NCBI RefSeq assembly: GCF_000381905.1
Contig: NZ_KB907265.1
Coordinates: forward strand, 1 to 64,000
DNA: 64,000 bases
Origin: Paenibacillus fonticola DSM 21315
GTDB lineage: Bacteria; Bacillota; Bacilli; Paenibacillales; Paenibacillaceae
Reading direction: 5' to 3'
In this document: piece by piece, positions 18,311 to 27,541 of the stretch
Layout of the letters: each line of letters begins with the position of its first letter
Numbering within the stretch: the first letter of the stretch is position 1
The notes under the pieces: generated by a model
Database searches by the model: none
What the model was told of the DNA's origin: nothing
The model's input: the letters and a program-made list of their open reading frames with translations, nothing else
Program-made: the position numbers and the translations under genes

Positions 18311-19225
18311 TTGACTATGCAAAAAAAATCTTATCGCTTCGAAATTTTTTTTATGCTCGGGTTTCTGTTTACGCTGATCGCCGCATTCGGAACTTTTTTC
18401 CTGGGCTTCAAAATGGGGATCAATCAGACGGAAGCAAAGTACGCTCACCTGAAAATTCAATCCGGGTTTGAAACAACGGTTTCCTACGAGCAGCAGGATC
18501 TGGTTGCTTATTACTACGTAGTGTTCCAGCCTTACGAGCAGTTCAAGGACCAATATTTCGAGCTTGTAGATCAGCTTAAACGCAGTGATTCCCGGTTGAA
18601 ATCACACAGTATTTTGAAAAATATCCGCGATGCTTCACGTGATCAGTATGACCAGATTTATTATCAATCTATTACAGTGTCTTCACCTTTGTTAAAAGAT
18701 GCACAAACCGATATTTTGAAAAGCTTGAAGCTGTTCGACGAAAGCATAGGCCGCATTGAAACCGGGAATAAAGCTGGTCCTGAAATTGCTAAATTGCTCG
18801 CTGATGACGACTTTACAAAAAGCGCGGAAAACTACGGGCTCAAAGCCCAGCAAAAATACTATACATCGATGATGAAATGGGCTGCGAAAAGCAACCAAGC
18901 CATTCCTGCAGATTTTTCTTTCAAAGACAGTACAACTGTCAAGGAATGGACAAACTTTCCATTAGCGGTAAAGAACAAAATTGTCAGCGACATGATGGCT
19001 AGCAGCAATTTATATGTATCTTACCTTCCGCAGGACATGACCGCCAAAATTGACCAAATGATCGACAGCGGCAAAGCCAGCTCCATGAAGCTGAATTCAG
19101 TCACATCGATCGTAAAAGTGCTCATGGACACAGATGCGGTGCAAGGCAAAGAGTTCATACGCTGGAAGTCGACTTACTATGCAAGCGAGTTCATCCCTGA
19201 GCTGCCTTTCTTCTCGGAACAATAG
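18311..19225 (+). CDS. Uncharacterised signal-anchored extracytoplasmic protein
   Basis: A 304-residue protein with one N-terminal hydrophobic segment (about residues 12-32, FFMLGFLFTLIAAFGTFFLGF), so probably anchored with the bulk outside the membrane. The rest is soluble, helical and lysine-rich with no motif I recognise. The start is either the TTG at 18311 (5 nt after AGGAG) or the ATG at 18317 (11 nt after). It runs opposite to the CPBP gene and stands alone upstream of the serA control region. Confidence 0.65.
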   Translation: MTMQKKSYRFEIFFMLGFLFTLIAAFGTFFLGFKMGINQTEAKYAHLKIQSGFETTVSYEQQDLVAYYYVVFQPYEQFKDQYFELVDQLKRSDSRLKSHSILKNIRDASRDQYDQIYYQSITVSSPLLKDAQTDILKSLKLFDESIGRIETGNKAGPEIAKLLADDDFTKSAENYGLKAQQKYYTSMMKWAAKSNQAIPADFSFKDSTTVKEWTNFPLAVKNKIVSDMMASSNLYVSYLPQDMTAKIDQMIDSGKASSMKLNSVTSIVKVLMDTDAVQGKEFIRWKSTYYASEFIPELPFFSEQ

Positions 19226-19330
19226 AAGACAGCGATGCATTACTTGGAACGGCGATATTCGACAGTACTAAAAGCATAACCAAAATAGCAAGCTTATTCA
19301 AGGTTCCTCCGTCCCTTATGATTACAGGTA

Positions 19331-19362
19331 TTGACACATTCATTCAGCTCGTGATACATTAT
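19331..19362 (+). promoter_or_regulatory. Probable sigma-A promoter of the serA T-box transcript
   Basis: A perfect TTGACA at 19331-19336 is followed, 18 nt later, by TACATT (19355-19360), a fair -10 box. Transcription would start about 10 nt before the first stem of the T-box leader. Confidence 0.6.
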
Positions 19363-19378
19363 GAAAAATTACATTTCT

Positions 19379-19645
19379 AAAGCACGATGAAGGAAACGAG
19401 TTTTCGCGAAGCTTACAGAGAGCCGGTGGTGCTGCAAACCGGTAGCGGAATGGGAACTCCAGCGATCCTGAGTAATTGCGTTGAACATATTTTTTAGTAG
19501 GCGCAATCGGAGGAACTCCGTTATCAACATGTCATTTATGACAACTGAGGCTGTATCTGTGAAGAGCAGCGAATTAGGGTGGTACCACGAACAACTCTCG
19601 TCCCTTACTACGGAAGTAGTGTGCGGATTGAGAGTTTTTTTATGT
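19379..19645 (+). promoter_or_regulatory. T-box leader, serine-specific, controlling serA
   Basis: This leader binds uncharged tRNA and then lets transcription continue into serA. The 14-base T-box AGGGTGGTACCACG is at 19576-19589; stem I carries the conserved AGAGAGCCGG part, and the specifier region GGGAACTCC offers UCC (19458-19460), a serine codon that fits serA. The competing terminator AACTCTC...GAGAGTT with a T-run spans about 19592-19645. Serine starvation should therefore raise expression. The specifier call rests on position by eye rather than on a folded model. Confidence 0.9.
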
Positions 19646-19739
19646 TTGTGCCTCATCTTCAACCATTGTCTGCGGGCAGCTTGTTACGTGACGCTTCGCT
19701 TCTCTAACGCATTGGGACGGCATTGGGCTATAGCACCGT

Positions 19740-19956
19740 ATACAAAACTTAAGCGAATGCTTCCGAAGAAAGTTTTGTATCGAAGACTTTCCGAAGAAGC
19801 AATGCTATATACAAAACTTAAGCGAATGCTTCCGAAGAGAGTTTTGTATCGAAGACTTTCTGAAGAAGCAATGCTATATACAAAACTTAAGCGAATGCTT
19901 CCGAAGAGAGTTTTGTATCGAAGACTTTCTGAAGAAGCAATGCTATATACAAAACT
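19740..19956 (+). repeat. Three tandem 69-bp hairpin repeats plus a partial fourth, between T-box and serA
   Basis: Units begin at 19740, 19809 and 19878, each 69 bp; a fourth start at 19947 is cut short by the serA ribosome site. In each unit ATACAAAACT and AGTTTTGTAT face each other, giving a stem of about ten pairs around AAGCGAATGCTTCCGAAGA, itself holding small nested inverted repeats. Units two and three are almost identical and unit one differs at a few bases. As 69 is a multiple of three the reading frame stays open through it, but no ribosome site supports translation there. Confidence 0.9.
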
Positions 19957-19975
19957 TTTAGGAGGAAAAGAAATC

Positions 19976-21565
19976 ATGTTCAAAGTACTAGTATCAGATC
20001 CGATCAGCGACCTGGGAATTCAGCAGTTGATGGATGCAAGCGACGTTGTAGTAGAGAAAAAGACGGGACTTTCGGAGGATGAGCTCATCCAAATCATTTC
20101 CGGCTATGACGCTTTGCTCGTACGCAGCCAAACGAAAGTCACCGAGAAAATCATGGAAGCCGGAACCAATCTGAAAGTGATCGGCCGCGCAGGCGTCGGC
20201 GTCGATAACATCAACCTGGATGCGGCAACTAAACGCGGTATCATCGTTATCAACGCTCCTGACGGCAACACGATTACGACATGCGAGCACGCTTTTGCAA
20301 TGATGATGGCTCTTGCCCGCCATATTCCGCAAGCTTACGCCAAGACGATTCAAGGAACTTGGGACCGCAAATTCCTCGGCGTTGAGCTGCGCAACAAGAA
20401 GCTGGGCGTACTCGGCATGGGCCGCATCGGCAGCGAAGTTGCCAAACGCGCCAAAGCGTTCGGCATGGACATCCTCGGCTATGATCCGTTCATGACGGAG
20501 GAGCGCGCCGAGAAGCTGGGCGTGAAGCTTGCCACCGTCGACGAAATTGTACGCAACGCCGACTTCATGACGATCCACACACCGTTGACGCCGGAGACGA
20601 AGCATATGATTTCCCGTCCGCAGTTTGAGGTGATGAAGAAAGGCATGCGCATTATCAACTGCGCTCGCGGCGGCGTAGTCGATGAGCTGGCATTGGTGGA
20701 TGCGATCGATCAAGGCATCGTGGCCGGCGCGGCCTTCGACGTATTCGAGCAGGAGCCGCCGGCAGCGGATCACCCGTTCTTGCACAACCCGAAAATCATC
20801 GTTACACCGCACCTGGGCGCATCGACCGTAGAAGCTCAGGAAAACGTAGCGATCGACGTTTCGGAGCAAGTACTGCACATTTTGCGCAACGAGCCGTTCA
20901 AGAACGCGGTCAATATGCCGCCGGTAGCAGCAAGCGTGATGAACAAGCTGCAGCCGTTTTTCGATCTAGGCGAAAAAATCGGTACATTTGCGGCCCAGTT
21001 GAATAACCAGGCTGTGCATGAAATCCATGTCGAATACGCCGGAGATCTGGCAGATGTAGATACACAACCGCTAACCCGCTACATTATCAAAGGGGTGTTG
21101 TCCCGACACTTCGGCAATGACGTAAACATCGTCAACTCGGTTCACCTGGCCAAGGTACGCGACATTGATGTCGTTGTATCGCAATCCTCGGCTTCCAAAG
21201 GCTTTACGAACCGGATCAGCGTTACGCTGAAAACAGAAGACGGCCAGGATCGCCGCATCGCAGGCACTTTGCTGAAAGAGTATGGCCCGCGGATCGTACG
21301 GATCGACAAGTTCCCGGTCGACATCGCTCCGGAAGGCAACTTGATCTTTATTTCTCATAATGATAAGCCGGGCATTGTCGGCAGCGTAGGCACCCTCCTC
21401 GGCAAAAATGAGGTAAACATTGCTTCGATGCAAGTTGGACGTAAAATTATTGGCGGCGAAGCGATTATGGTGCTGAACGTGGATAAGACGGTTTCCAAGG
21501 AAGTGCTCGATGAATTAATGAGCTTGCAGGAGCTGAACACCGCTCAGCAAATCGCCTTCGAATAA
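19976..21565 (+). CDS. serA: D-3-phosphoglycerate dehydrogenase
   Basis: SerA oxidises 3-phosphoglycerate to 3-phosphohydroxypyruvate with NAD+, the first step of serine synthesis. In the 529 residues the Rossmann motif GMGRIGSEVAKR lies near residue 147, catalytic Arg is in NCARGGVVDE, and the Glu and His pair in FEQEPP and TPHLGAST. An allosteric substrate-binding domain and a C-terminal ACT domain (NDKPGIVGSVGTLLG) complete the long form. The ATG follows AGGAGG by nine bases; a longer in-frame ORF reading back through the repeats and T-box is an artefact. Controlled by the T-box upstream. Confidence 0.97.
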   Translation: MFKVLVSDPISDLGIQQLMDASDVVVEKKTGLSEDELIQIISGYDALLVRSQTKVTEKIMEAGTNLKVIGRAGVGVDNINLDAATKRGIIVINAPDGNTITTCEHAFAMMMALARHIPQAYAKTIQGTWDRKFLGVELRNKKLGVLGMGRIGSEVAKRAKAFGMDILGYDPFMTEERAEKLGVKLATVDEIVRNADFMTIHTPLTPETKHMISRPQFEVMKKGMRIINCARGGVVDELALVDAIDQGIVAGAAFDVFEQEPPAADHPFLHNPKIIVTPHLGASTVEAQENVAIDVSEQVLHILRNEPFKNAVNMPPVAASVMNKLQPFFDLGEKIGTFAAQLNNQAVHEIHVEYAGDLADVDTQPLTRYIIKGVLSRHFGNDVNIVNSVHLAKVRDIDVVVSQSSASKGFTNRISVTLKTEDGQDRRIAGTLLKEYGPRIVRIDKFPVDIAPEGNLIFISHNDKPGIVGSVGTLLGKNEVNIASMQVGRKIIGGEAIMVLNVDKTVSKEVLDELMSLQELNTAQQIAFE

Positions 21566-21593
21566 TATTAAGCTGTAAACCGTATTAAATAGG

Positions 21594-21649
21594 AAGAAAG
21601 GGTTGTTCCAAGTGTACTGTATACACATTGGAAAAACCCTTTCTTTTGT
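21594..21649 (+). terminator. Intrinsic terminator after serA
   Basis: AGAAAGGGTT pairs with AACCCTTTCT around a loop containing the near-palindrome GTGTACTGTATACAC, followed by TTTTG. It lies 30 nt past the serA stop. Confidence 0.85.
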
Positions 21650-21692
21650 GGCAAATGTTCCACGATGAACAAGATTAATCTGCGGAAATCAA

Positions 21693-21724
21693 CAAAAAAC
21701 ATCCTCACAAAAGGATGTTTTTAC
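21693..21724 (-). terminator. Terminator of the resABCDE operon (symmetrical)
   Basis: AACATCC-TTTTGTG-AGGATGTT with T-runs on both strands. It ends the minus-strand res operon three bases before the resE stop codon's downstream edge and could also act on serA read-through. Confidence 0.8.
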
Positions 21725-21726
21725 GT

Positions 21727-23169
21727 TTATTGAACCTTTTCGACAGGGAGGACGATATGGAACTCTGCCCCTTTGCCTACCCCACTGTGAACTTGAATCG
21801 AGCCGTGATGCGCATCTACAATGTTTTTCACGATAGCCAGTCCCAAACCTGTTCCTGCTGCCGTGCCGCGGACCCGGGCTTTATCTGCTTTGTAAAATCG
21901 TTCAAACACAAATGGCAAATCTTCAGTCGGGATTCCCGACCCCTCATCGCGTATAGAAATGTGCAGTTCATGACCTTGTTTCCCTTCCAGTGTATCGGCA
22001 GCGATGTAAATGCTGCGTCCTTCCGGGGTGTGCCGAAATGCATTGTCCAGCAAATTGGTCAGCACCTGCTCCAATCGATCCTCGTTCGCTTCCTGAGCAA
22101 TCATCGCCTTGCTGCTCATATCCAAATCAAGATGGATTTGGTGCTCTTTCGCTCTGACGGCAAATTTGCGGTATACCCGCTCGATCAGCTCTTTAACGTC
22201 TACCCGGTGCATGGCAATATCTGTATGGCCAGCTTCCATCCGGGCGAGGTCGAGCAGATCGCGAACGAGGCGGCCCATACGCAGCGATTCATCATGAATG
22301 ACCTGCACGAGCTCCTGGCTTTCTTCCGGTGAGGCGGCCATTCCGTCGAGCAGCGCTTCACTGTATCCTTGCATCATCGAGAGAGGCGTACGAATTTCAT
22401 GGGACACGTTGGCGACAAAGTCCCGCCGCATTTTCTCCAATCGGACCTCCTCGGTCACATCCCGCAGAACGGCTACCGCTCCCCTGATCTCACCATCCGC
22501 AGAGAGCGGTGCCATATGAACGGACCAAACGCTCTGCTTGACGTGAATGTTGGCGCTCTGATCCCCTTCCTGATTCAGCACTTTTCTGAACATCGGCAGC
22601 AATGGCTTGGGTATCGTTATCGAACGCTCCCCATGCACATTTAACTGCAGCCCGTCATTTTCCTCATCAGGCAAATCTCCCCATAGCTGCAACAAATGAT
22701 CACCCGGAGGGTTCGTTAAAATAACGCCTCCCCCCCAGTCTAACGAAATAACCGCATCATTCATGCTTCTTAAAACGCTGGAAAGGTGCTCCTTCTCATG
22801 GTTCAAGCTGCGAATCGTATTCTCCAGCTCTTCTGCCATATGGTTAAACGTATTCGCTAATTGACCGATTTCATCGCTTGTCTGCAGCGACAGCCGCGTA
22901 TCATACTTCCCTTTGCGGATGGCGTCGGCAGCGCTGATCAGCTGCTGCATCGGCTGGGTAATTTTCGTAAACAAGAACAGAGCAAAGAAGGTCGTCAAGG
23001 AAAAGCCGATGATCGCTACGATGACAAACAGCTTCTTGACGGCTACCGGATCGGTAAAATTCGTATCGATATAGGGCAGCAGAAACAGCCCCATGCTCAT
23101 CAATACAAAGGCCACTAGGCCTATTATCGTAATCCACAGCTTGCCTACAAGCGTTCTCCAGAAGCTCAC
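21727..23169 (-). CDS. resE: Sensor histidine kinase ResE
   Basis: ResE phosphorylates ResD in response to oxygen limitation or nitric oxide. The 480-residue protein has two N-terminal membrane segments, the second around residues 46-66, then a HAMP linker, a PAS-like domain (about 115-230), the histidine box VSHEIRTPLSMM and an ATPase with DEGSGIP and GTGLGLAIV. It lacks the long extracytoplasmic domain of B. subtilis ResE (two membrane segments lie close together), so signal input is probably by membrane or PAS domain. GTG start, two bases after resD. Confidence 0.92.
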   Translation of the reverse strand: MSFWRTLVGKLWITIIGLVAFVLMSMGLFLLPYIDTNFTDPVAVKKLFVIVAIIGFSLTTFFALFLFTKITQPMQQLISAADAIRKGKYDTRLSLQTSDEIGQLANTFNHMAEELENTIRSLNHEKEHLSSVLRSMNDAVISLDWGGGVILTNPPGDHLLQLWGDLPDEENDGLQLNVHGERSITIPKPLLPMFRKVLNQEGDQSANIHVKQSVWSVHMAPLSADGEIRGAVAVLRDVTEEVRLEKMRRDFVANVSHEIRTPLSMMQGYSEALLDGMAASPEESQELVQVIHDESLRMGRLVRDLLDLARMEAGHTDIAMHRVDVKELIERVYRKFAVRAKEHQIHLDLDMSSKAMIAQEANEDRLEQVLTNLLDNAFRHTPEGRSIYIAADTLEGKQGHELHISIRDEGSGIPTEDLPFVFERFYKADKARVRGTAAGTGLGLAIVKNIVDAHHGSIQVHSGVGKGAEFHIVLPVEKVQ

Positions 23170-23170
23170 G

Positions 23171-23887
23171 TTATTTCGCGACCTCCAGCTTGTAGCCGAC
23201 GCCCCAAACCGTAGTAATCATGCTTGCCGATTCCGGCGATACTTTGTTCAGCTTTTCACGAAGCCGCTTCACATGGGTATCCACCGTCCGCAAATCTCCA
23301 AAAAACTCATAATTCCAAACGTCCTTCAGCAATTCCTCACGCGAGAACACTTTGTCAGGAGAAGTAGCCAAATAATGCAGCAGCTCGTATTCCTTCGGCG
23401 TCAGGCTGACCTCTTGCCCGCTTGCGGTGACTCGGTGCGCATCATGCTCAATGACAAGGTGCGGGAATACAATATTGTTGCTTGTTCCACTTTCTTTCGT
23501 CAAATATGCTGTAGCTGAAGCCCGTCGCATGATCGCCTTAACACGATATATTACTTCACGCGGACTAAATGGCTTGACGACATAATCGTCCGCACCCACT
23601 TCAAATCCTTGTACCCGGTTAATTTCCTCGCCCTTGGCCGTTAGCATTAATACCGGTGTCGATTTGACCTGTCTCAGCCGGCTGCATACTTCCACGCCAT
23701 CGATTCCCGGCAGCATCACATCGAGCAAAATCAATCCATAATCGTTGGAGGTTGCTTTTTTGAGAGCGGTCTCACCATCTTCCGCTTCATCGATTTCATA
23801 ACCTTCTTTTTCCAAGTACATTTTCAGCAGACGGCGAATACGTTCCTCATCATCCACTACGAGAATGCGGTTTTCCTGATCTGACAT
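23171..23887 (-). CDS. resD: Response regulator ResD (OmpR family)
   Basis: ResD activates respiration and anaerobic genes when phosphorylated by ResE. The 238 residues hold a receiver domain with DDEE at the start, the phosphorylated Asp in LLDVMLPG (near residue 58) and the lysine in VVKPFSPRE, then a winged helix ending TTVWGVGYKLEVAK. I took the ATG at 23887, eight bases after AAGGGG, in place of the longer form. It lies in the res operon between resC and resE. Confidence 0.95.
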   Translation of the reverse strand: MSDQENRILVVDDEERIRRLLKMYLEKEGYEIDEAEDGETALKKATSNDYGLILLDVMLPGIDGVEVCSRLRQVKSTPVLMLTAKGEEINRVQGFEVGADDYVVKPFSPREVIYRVKAIMRRASATAYLTKESGTSNNIVFPHLVIEHDAHRVTASGQEVSLTPKEYELLHYLATSPDKVFSREELLKDVWNYEFFGDLRTVDTHVKRLREKLNKVSPESASMITTVWGVGYKLEVAK

Positions 23888-23950
23888 GAACAACAACCCC
23901 TTCATCATCTTCCCATTCACTTGAGCTTTAGTAATAATTCCATTATATCA

Positions 23951-25198
23951 TTAGTCCGTACCCGCGTAAGAATGTAAACCAGCGATGATTAGATTAACCC
24001 CAACGAGCGTGAACATGACAACTAAAAATCCAAGAACGGCAAGCCACGAGGCTTTACGGCCATGAAATCCCCTGGACAAGCGAAGATGGAGATACACACT
24101 ATAGAATAACCAGGTTATTAAGGCCCATACTTCTTTCGGATCCCAGCCCCAGAATCTTCCCCAGGCCTGTTGGGCCCATATCATCGCAAATACGAGAGCT
24201 CCAAGCGTAAACACCGGAAACCCGATCGCGATAGCCCGATAGCTGATTTCATCCAGGTCATCCGCGTCCATTCCTTTAAGAGCCGGGGCAAGCGCCTCGC
24301 TGAGCGGCTTGCGCAGCACAAGCCGCAACACGCCATATAGTAAGGTGCCTGTTATTAAAGCCCATACGATCGTGTTGGATTTACGGCCTGCATTCACTCC
24401 TTTAAACCAGGAGGGGACCTCCACCAGCGGTTTACTCATACCAAGGAAAGAGTCTGCACTCTCCAGCTGACTCTCATAAGGCGCCACAATAGGCGGTAAG
24501 TTATACACTTCCTTAGTACCGCTGGACTGTTCAGTTGCTTCAGCACTTTGCGTGAATACCGCTTCGTATCCTGATGCGCGGAATGCAAAGACTGAAACAA
24601 TAAAGCCCACTACTATAATAATAGAATAAAACGTAATTTCAAGCCATAGTTTCTGCCTGCGGGCTGATTTATCCGTCCCTTTGAAATCAATTGTCCGCAG
24701 CAAACACATTAACCCGGCGATAAAGCCGACGGCAAAAAATGCATCCCCTGCCGCAGCAAGAGTAACGTGAATATAAAGCCAAATGGACCGCAATGACGGA
24801 ATTAATGGCTGCACGTCCCGTGGAAAAACGGCAGCATAGGCCATGACCACGATGGCCAGCGGTAAAGCGAATAAACCAACCAGCTCTTTACGGTAAATAA
24901 GGTAAACGATCGTAAAGGCTACAATAATCATTAACGACAGGAAGGTCATAAATTCATACATATTACTTACCGGAATATGCCCTGACCAAGCCCATCTTGT
25001 AGCGACATATACTAAATGGCTAAGTAAACCTAATAAAGTAGTGACAAATGAAATTTTCCCCCATTTCCGCTCATGCTGCTTAGGGTCGCGATTTTTCCAC
25101 GTTTTTCCTGTAATTGTCACCACATAGAAACAAAATGCCACACAATAGAGTAAAAAAGCAATGACAAATGCCTGTTTACTTACCTCCAATAAATTCAT
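23951..25198 (-). CDS. resC: Cytochrome c biogenesis protein CcsA/ResC
   Basis: The heme-handling partner of ResB in system II cytochrome c maturation. The 415-residue polytopic protein has the tryptophan-rich heme-binding signature WGRFWGWDPKEVWALITW near residue 345 and conserved histidines in the neighbouring segments (LLSHLVYVATR, YIHVTLA). An unusual hydrophilic insertion of about 65 residues (EATEQSSGTKEVYNLPP) sits mid-protein. The start overlaps the resB stop. Confidence 0.94.
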   Translation of the reverse strand: MNLLEVSKQAFVIAFLLYCVAFCFYVVTITGKTWKNRDPKQHERKWGKISFVTTLLGLLSHLVYVATRWAWSGHIPVSNMYEFMTFLSLMIIVAFTIVYLIYRKELVGLFALPLAIVVMAYAAVFPRDVQPLIPSLRSIWLYIHVTLAAAGDAFFAVGFIAGLMCLLRTIDFKGTDKSARRQKLWLEITFYSIIIVVGFIVSVFAFRASGYEAVFTQSAEATEQSSGTKEVYNLPPIVAPYESQLESADSFLGMSKPLVEVPSWFKGVNAGRKSNTIVWALITGTLLYGVLRLVLRKPLSEALAPALKGMDADDLDEISYRAIAIGFPVFTLGALVFAMIWAQQAWGRFWGWDPKEVWALITWLFYSVYLHLRLSRGFHGRKASWLAVLGFLVVMFTLVGVNLIIAGLHSYAGTD

Positions 25199-26871
25199 GA
25201 CCGGTTTCCTCCGTTATCCAAAGACTTCTCATCCACTTCAATCCCCATTCCCTGCAGGAACGAGGAAACTTCACGCCGCATTCCGAACCAGTTCTTCGTC
25301 GTATGTCCGCCTAACGTTACAATGCCATCATCCACGCGCAGCCAAATTCTGCGATGCTGCCAGTAAAAGCCCATGATCAGCCCGATCATGACGATGCCGA
25401 GTCCAGTCCAGACAAAAGGCATGACGCGATCAACGCGGATGTTCAAATAGCTGTTGTATTCAATAATATCCACATCCGTCATAGCGGCTAAATCCAGCTC
25501 AAGCTTGTTGTTGGTTCCGCCAAGTCTTTGGTTCAGCTGGTCCTGACCATAATACTGCTGCTGCTGCAAATAAGGGAAATAAATGTATTGTCCCCCGTCT
25601 TCGGGCAGACCGGGTCCCGTAATCGTAAATAAAAACGCCGGAGCGTTCGGCTCCCCGGATTTGGAAATTGGTCTTTTTTGCTCATCCAGCCCAAAATCCA
25701 TATATTTGTCTTTCAGCACCAATTTATAAGGACCTACTTGATACTCGGTGTCGGGATCATTCATCGTCAGCTTGAATTTACCGTAAACCTCGCCTGTCTC
25801 CTTATCGACGAGCGTCGGCTGCACGGAACGGAGTTCCGATATATTCTCAAAGCTGAATTGATAGGCTTGGAAGCCTTTATAGTTCAAAGGGTCATTTACC
25901 TGGATATTATGACGGTGGACTTCCTTCAGCTCGGGTTCAGCCAGCGGATCATCGCAGCGGGCAACGCATTGATACAATACCGCTTTTGTTTCAAACAGCT
26001 TAGGAACAACTTTCCCCTGGTCTTTGAAGTCCTCGGACATTTCATCTTCCGTGTAATATTCCACCGTGAACTTCTCGTTTTTCAAGTAGAAATGAGTGTC
26101 CGGGATAGGCGTAATTTCACCTTCCGGAAACCAGTAGTGCTCATCCATATGAAGTCCTGGCAATCCGCGAAATAAAACGGCAAGCAGGAATACGATCAAG
26201 CCAATATGGATGACATACGGGCCCCAGCGGCTGAATCGCTGCTTCTCGGCAAGGAGCGCTCCGCCTTCTGTATGAACGCGGTATCCTTTCTTCTTCAGCG
26301 GAGTTACCGCACGCTCTATCCAGGCTGCGCTGTTCTCATGGATCGGCCCTTGATATACAACCCTTTGACGCGTGAGAAACTGCATATGCTTGCGGATTTT
26401 CTGCTTTGAAAGCGCCCGGTAAAGCGGCAGCACACGGTCCAGGCTGCAAATGACCAGCGAAGCGCCAATCATGACGAGCAGCAGAATAAACCACCATGAG
26501 TTAAAAGTATCGGATAACCCAAGCTTGTAATAGATGTGGCCAATCGTGCCGTATTTCGTTTTATAATAAGTTTCAGGATTAATGGTGACGAACATCGTTT
26601 CCTGCGTGAAGACGGTTCCAAGCATTGCGCCTACTAAAGTAATAATGATTAAATAAACGGCGACTTTGACCGAGGAAAAAAAGTTCCAAACTTTATCAAT
26701 AAAATTCGGGTTGGCCCGTTGTGAACGGCGTGCTACCCCGTCGTAGCGCATTTCCAGCAGTTCGCCGGAATTTTCCATTTTCTCCTCAAATTGAGGCTTC
26801 CCGCAAGCTTCGCACAGGACGGTACCAACCGGATTCTGATGTCCGCATTCGCATTTTGTATTTTTAATCAA
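25195..26871 (-). CDS. resB: Cytochrome c biogenesis protein ResB
   Basis: ResB with ResC exports heme and ligates it to apocytochrome c outside the membrane. The 558 residues include four membrane segments (near 75, 128, 215 and 492) and a large outer domain between the last two. A short zinc knuckle at the N-terminus (C-E-C-G-H...L-C-E-A-C-G) is an extra also seen in some relatives. TTG start behind AGGAGGG; the end overlaps resC. Confidence 0.94.
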   Translation of the reverse strand: MIKNTKCECGHQNPVGTVLCEACGKPQFEEKMENSGELLEMRYDGVARRSQRANPNFIDKVWNFFSSVKVAVYLIIITLVGAMLGTVFTQETMFVTINPETYYKTKYGTIGHIYYKLGLSDTFNSWWFILLLVMIGASLVICSLDRVLPLYRALSKQKIRKHMQFLTRQRVVYQGPIHENSAAWIERAVTPLKKKGYRVHTEGGALLAEKQRFSRWGPYVIHIGLIVFLLAVLFRGLPGLHMDEHYWFPEGEITPIPDTHFYLKNEKFTVEYYTEDEMSEDFKDQGKVVPKLFETKAVLYQCVARCDDPLAEPELKEVHRHNIQVNDPLNYKGFQAYQFSFENISELRSVQPTLVDKETGEVYGKFKLTMNDPDTEYQVGPYKLVLKDKYMDFGLDEQKRPISKSGEPNAPAFLFTITGPGLPEDGGQYIYFPYLQQQQYYGQDQLNQRLGGTNNKLELDLAAMTDVDIIEYNSYLNIRVDRVMPFVWTGLGIVMIGLIMGFYWQHRRIWLRVDDGIVTLGGHTTKNWFGMRREVSSFLQGMGIEVDEKSLDNGGNRS

Positions 26872-26889
26872 TGTCTAACCCTCCTGTTC

Positions 26890-27420
26890 TCATCGGGATT
26901 TCACAAGCCGATCAATTTGCTTGTCAAGCGTTTTTAAATCAAGCTCGCCCTGAACGATGGAGGTAATCTTGCCATTTTTGTTTACAAAAAAAGTAGTCGG
27001 CATCGGCACAACTCCGTATTTGCCGACGATCTCCTTCTTCTTATCGAATAAGATCGGAAAATCTACCCCTGTCTGCTTCACGAAGTTTTTCACAGTCAAA
27101 TCATCCTCTCCGGTATTGATGCCGAGGATGACCACGTCCTGATCCTGCCATTTCTCCCACTGAGTTTGCAATGCCGGCATTTCATTGACACAATACGTGC
27201 ACCAGGTAGCCCAGAAATTAATGACCAGCGCTTTGCCCTCATATTTCTCCAGATTATGTACCTGCCCGTCGAGACCACGCAAATTAAAGGCAGGAGGTGA
27301 ATCGCCGTTCTCAGGTCTGGCCTTCTCACCTCCAAATACAGCAGTGCCTATTGCATAACCGCCCAAAATGACAATGAGCGTCAATATAATAATTTGAACC
27401 GGACGTCTAGCTCTACCCAT
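26890..27420 (-). CDS. resA: Thiol-disulfide oxidoreductase ResA
   Basis: ResA keeps the heme-binding cysteines of apocytochrome c reduced outside the membrane. The 176-residue thioredoxin-like protein has a single N-terminal anchor (about residues 10-28) and the redox motif in FWATWCTYCVNEMP (C-T-Y-C). The cis-proline is in VVPMPTTFFV. The ATG at 27420 is chosen because GAAGGAG precedes it; it is the first gene of resABCDE. Confidence 0.95.
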   Translation of the reverse strand: MGRARRPVQIIILTLIVILGGYAIGTAVFGGEKARPENGDSPPAFNLRGLDGQVHNLEKYEGKALVINFWATWCTYCVNEMPALQTQWEKWQDQDVVILGINTGEDDLTVKNFVKQTGVDFPILFDKKKEIVGKYGVVPMPTTFFVNKNGKITSIVQGELDLKTLDKQIDRLVKSR

Positions 27421-27541
27421 TATCAGCACTCCTTCTATGACAAATCTCATAATTTATGGACGAAAGGTGAATATCCTATGAACATTATAACGAAAAGTGT
27501 CATAGATTCCGCTAGGGTAAATTTGAACTTTATGTGTCCTT

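Noticed and set aside
19481-19975. Long in-frame extension of serA through T-box and repeats
   Set aside because: It has no ribosome site, overlaps the T-box RNA, and exists only because the repeat length is a multiple of three.
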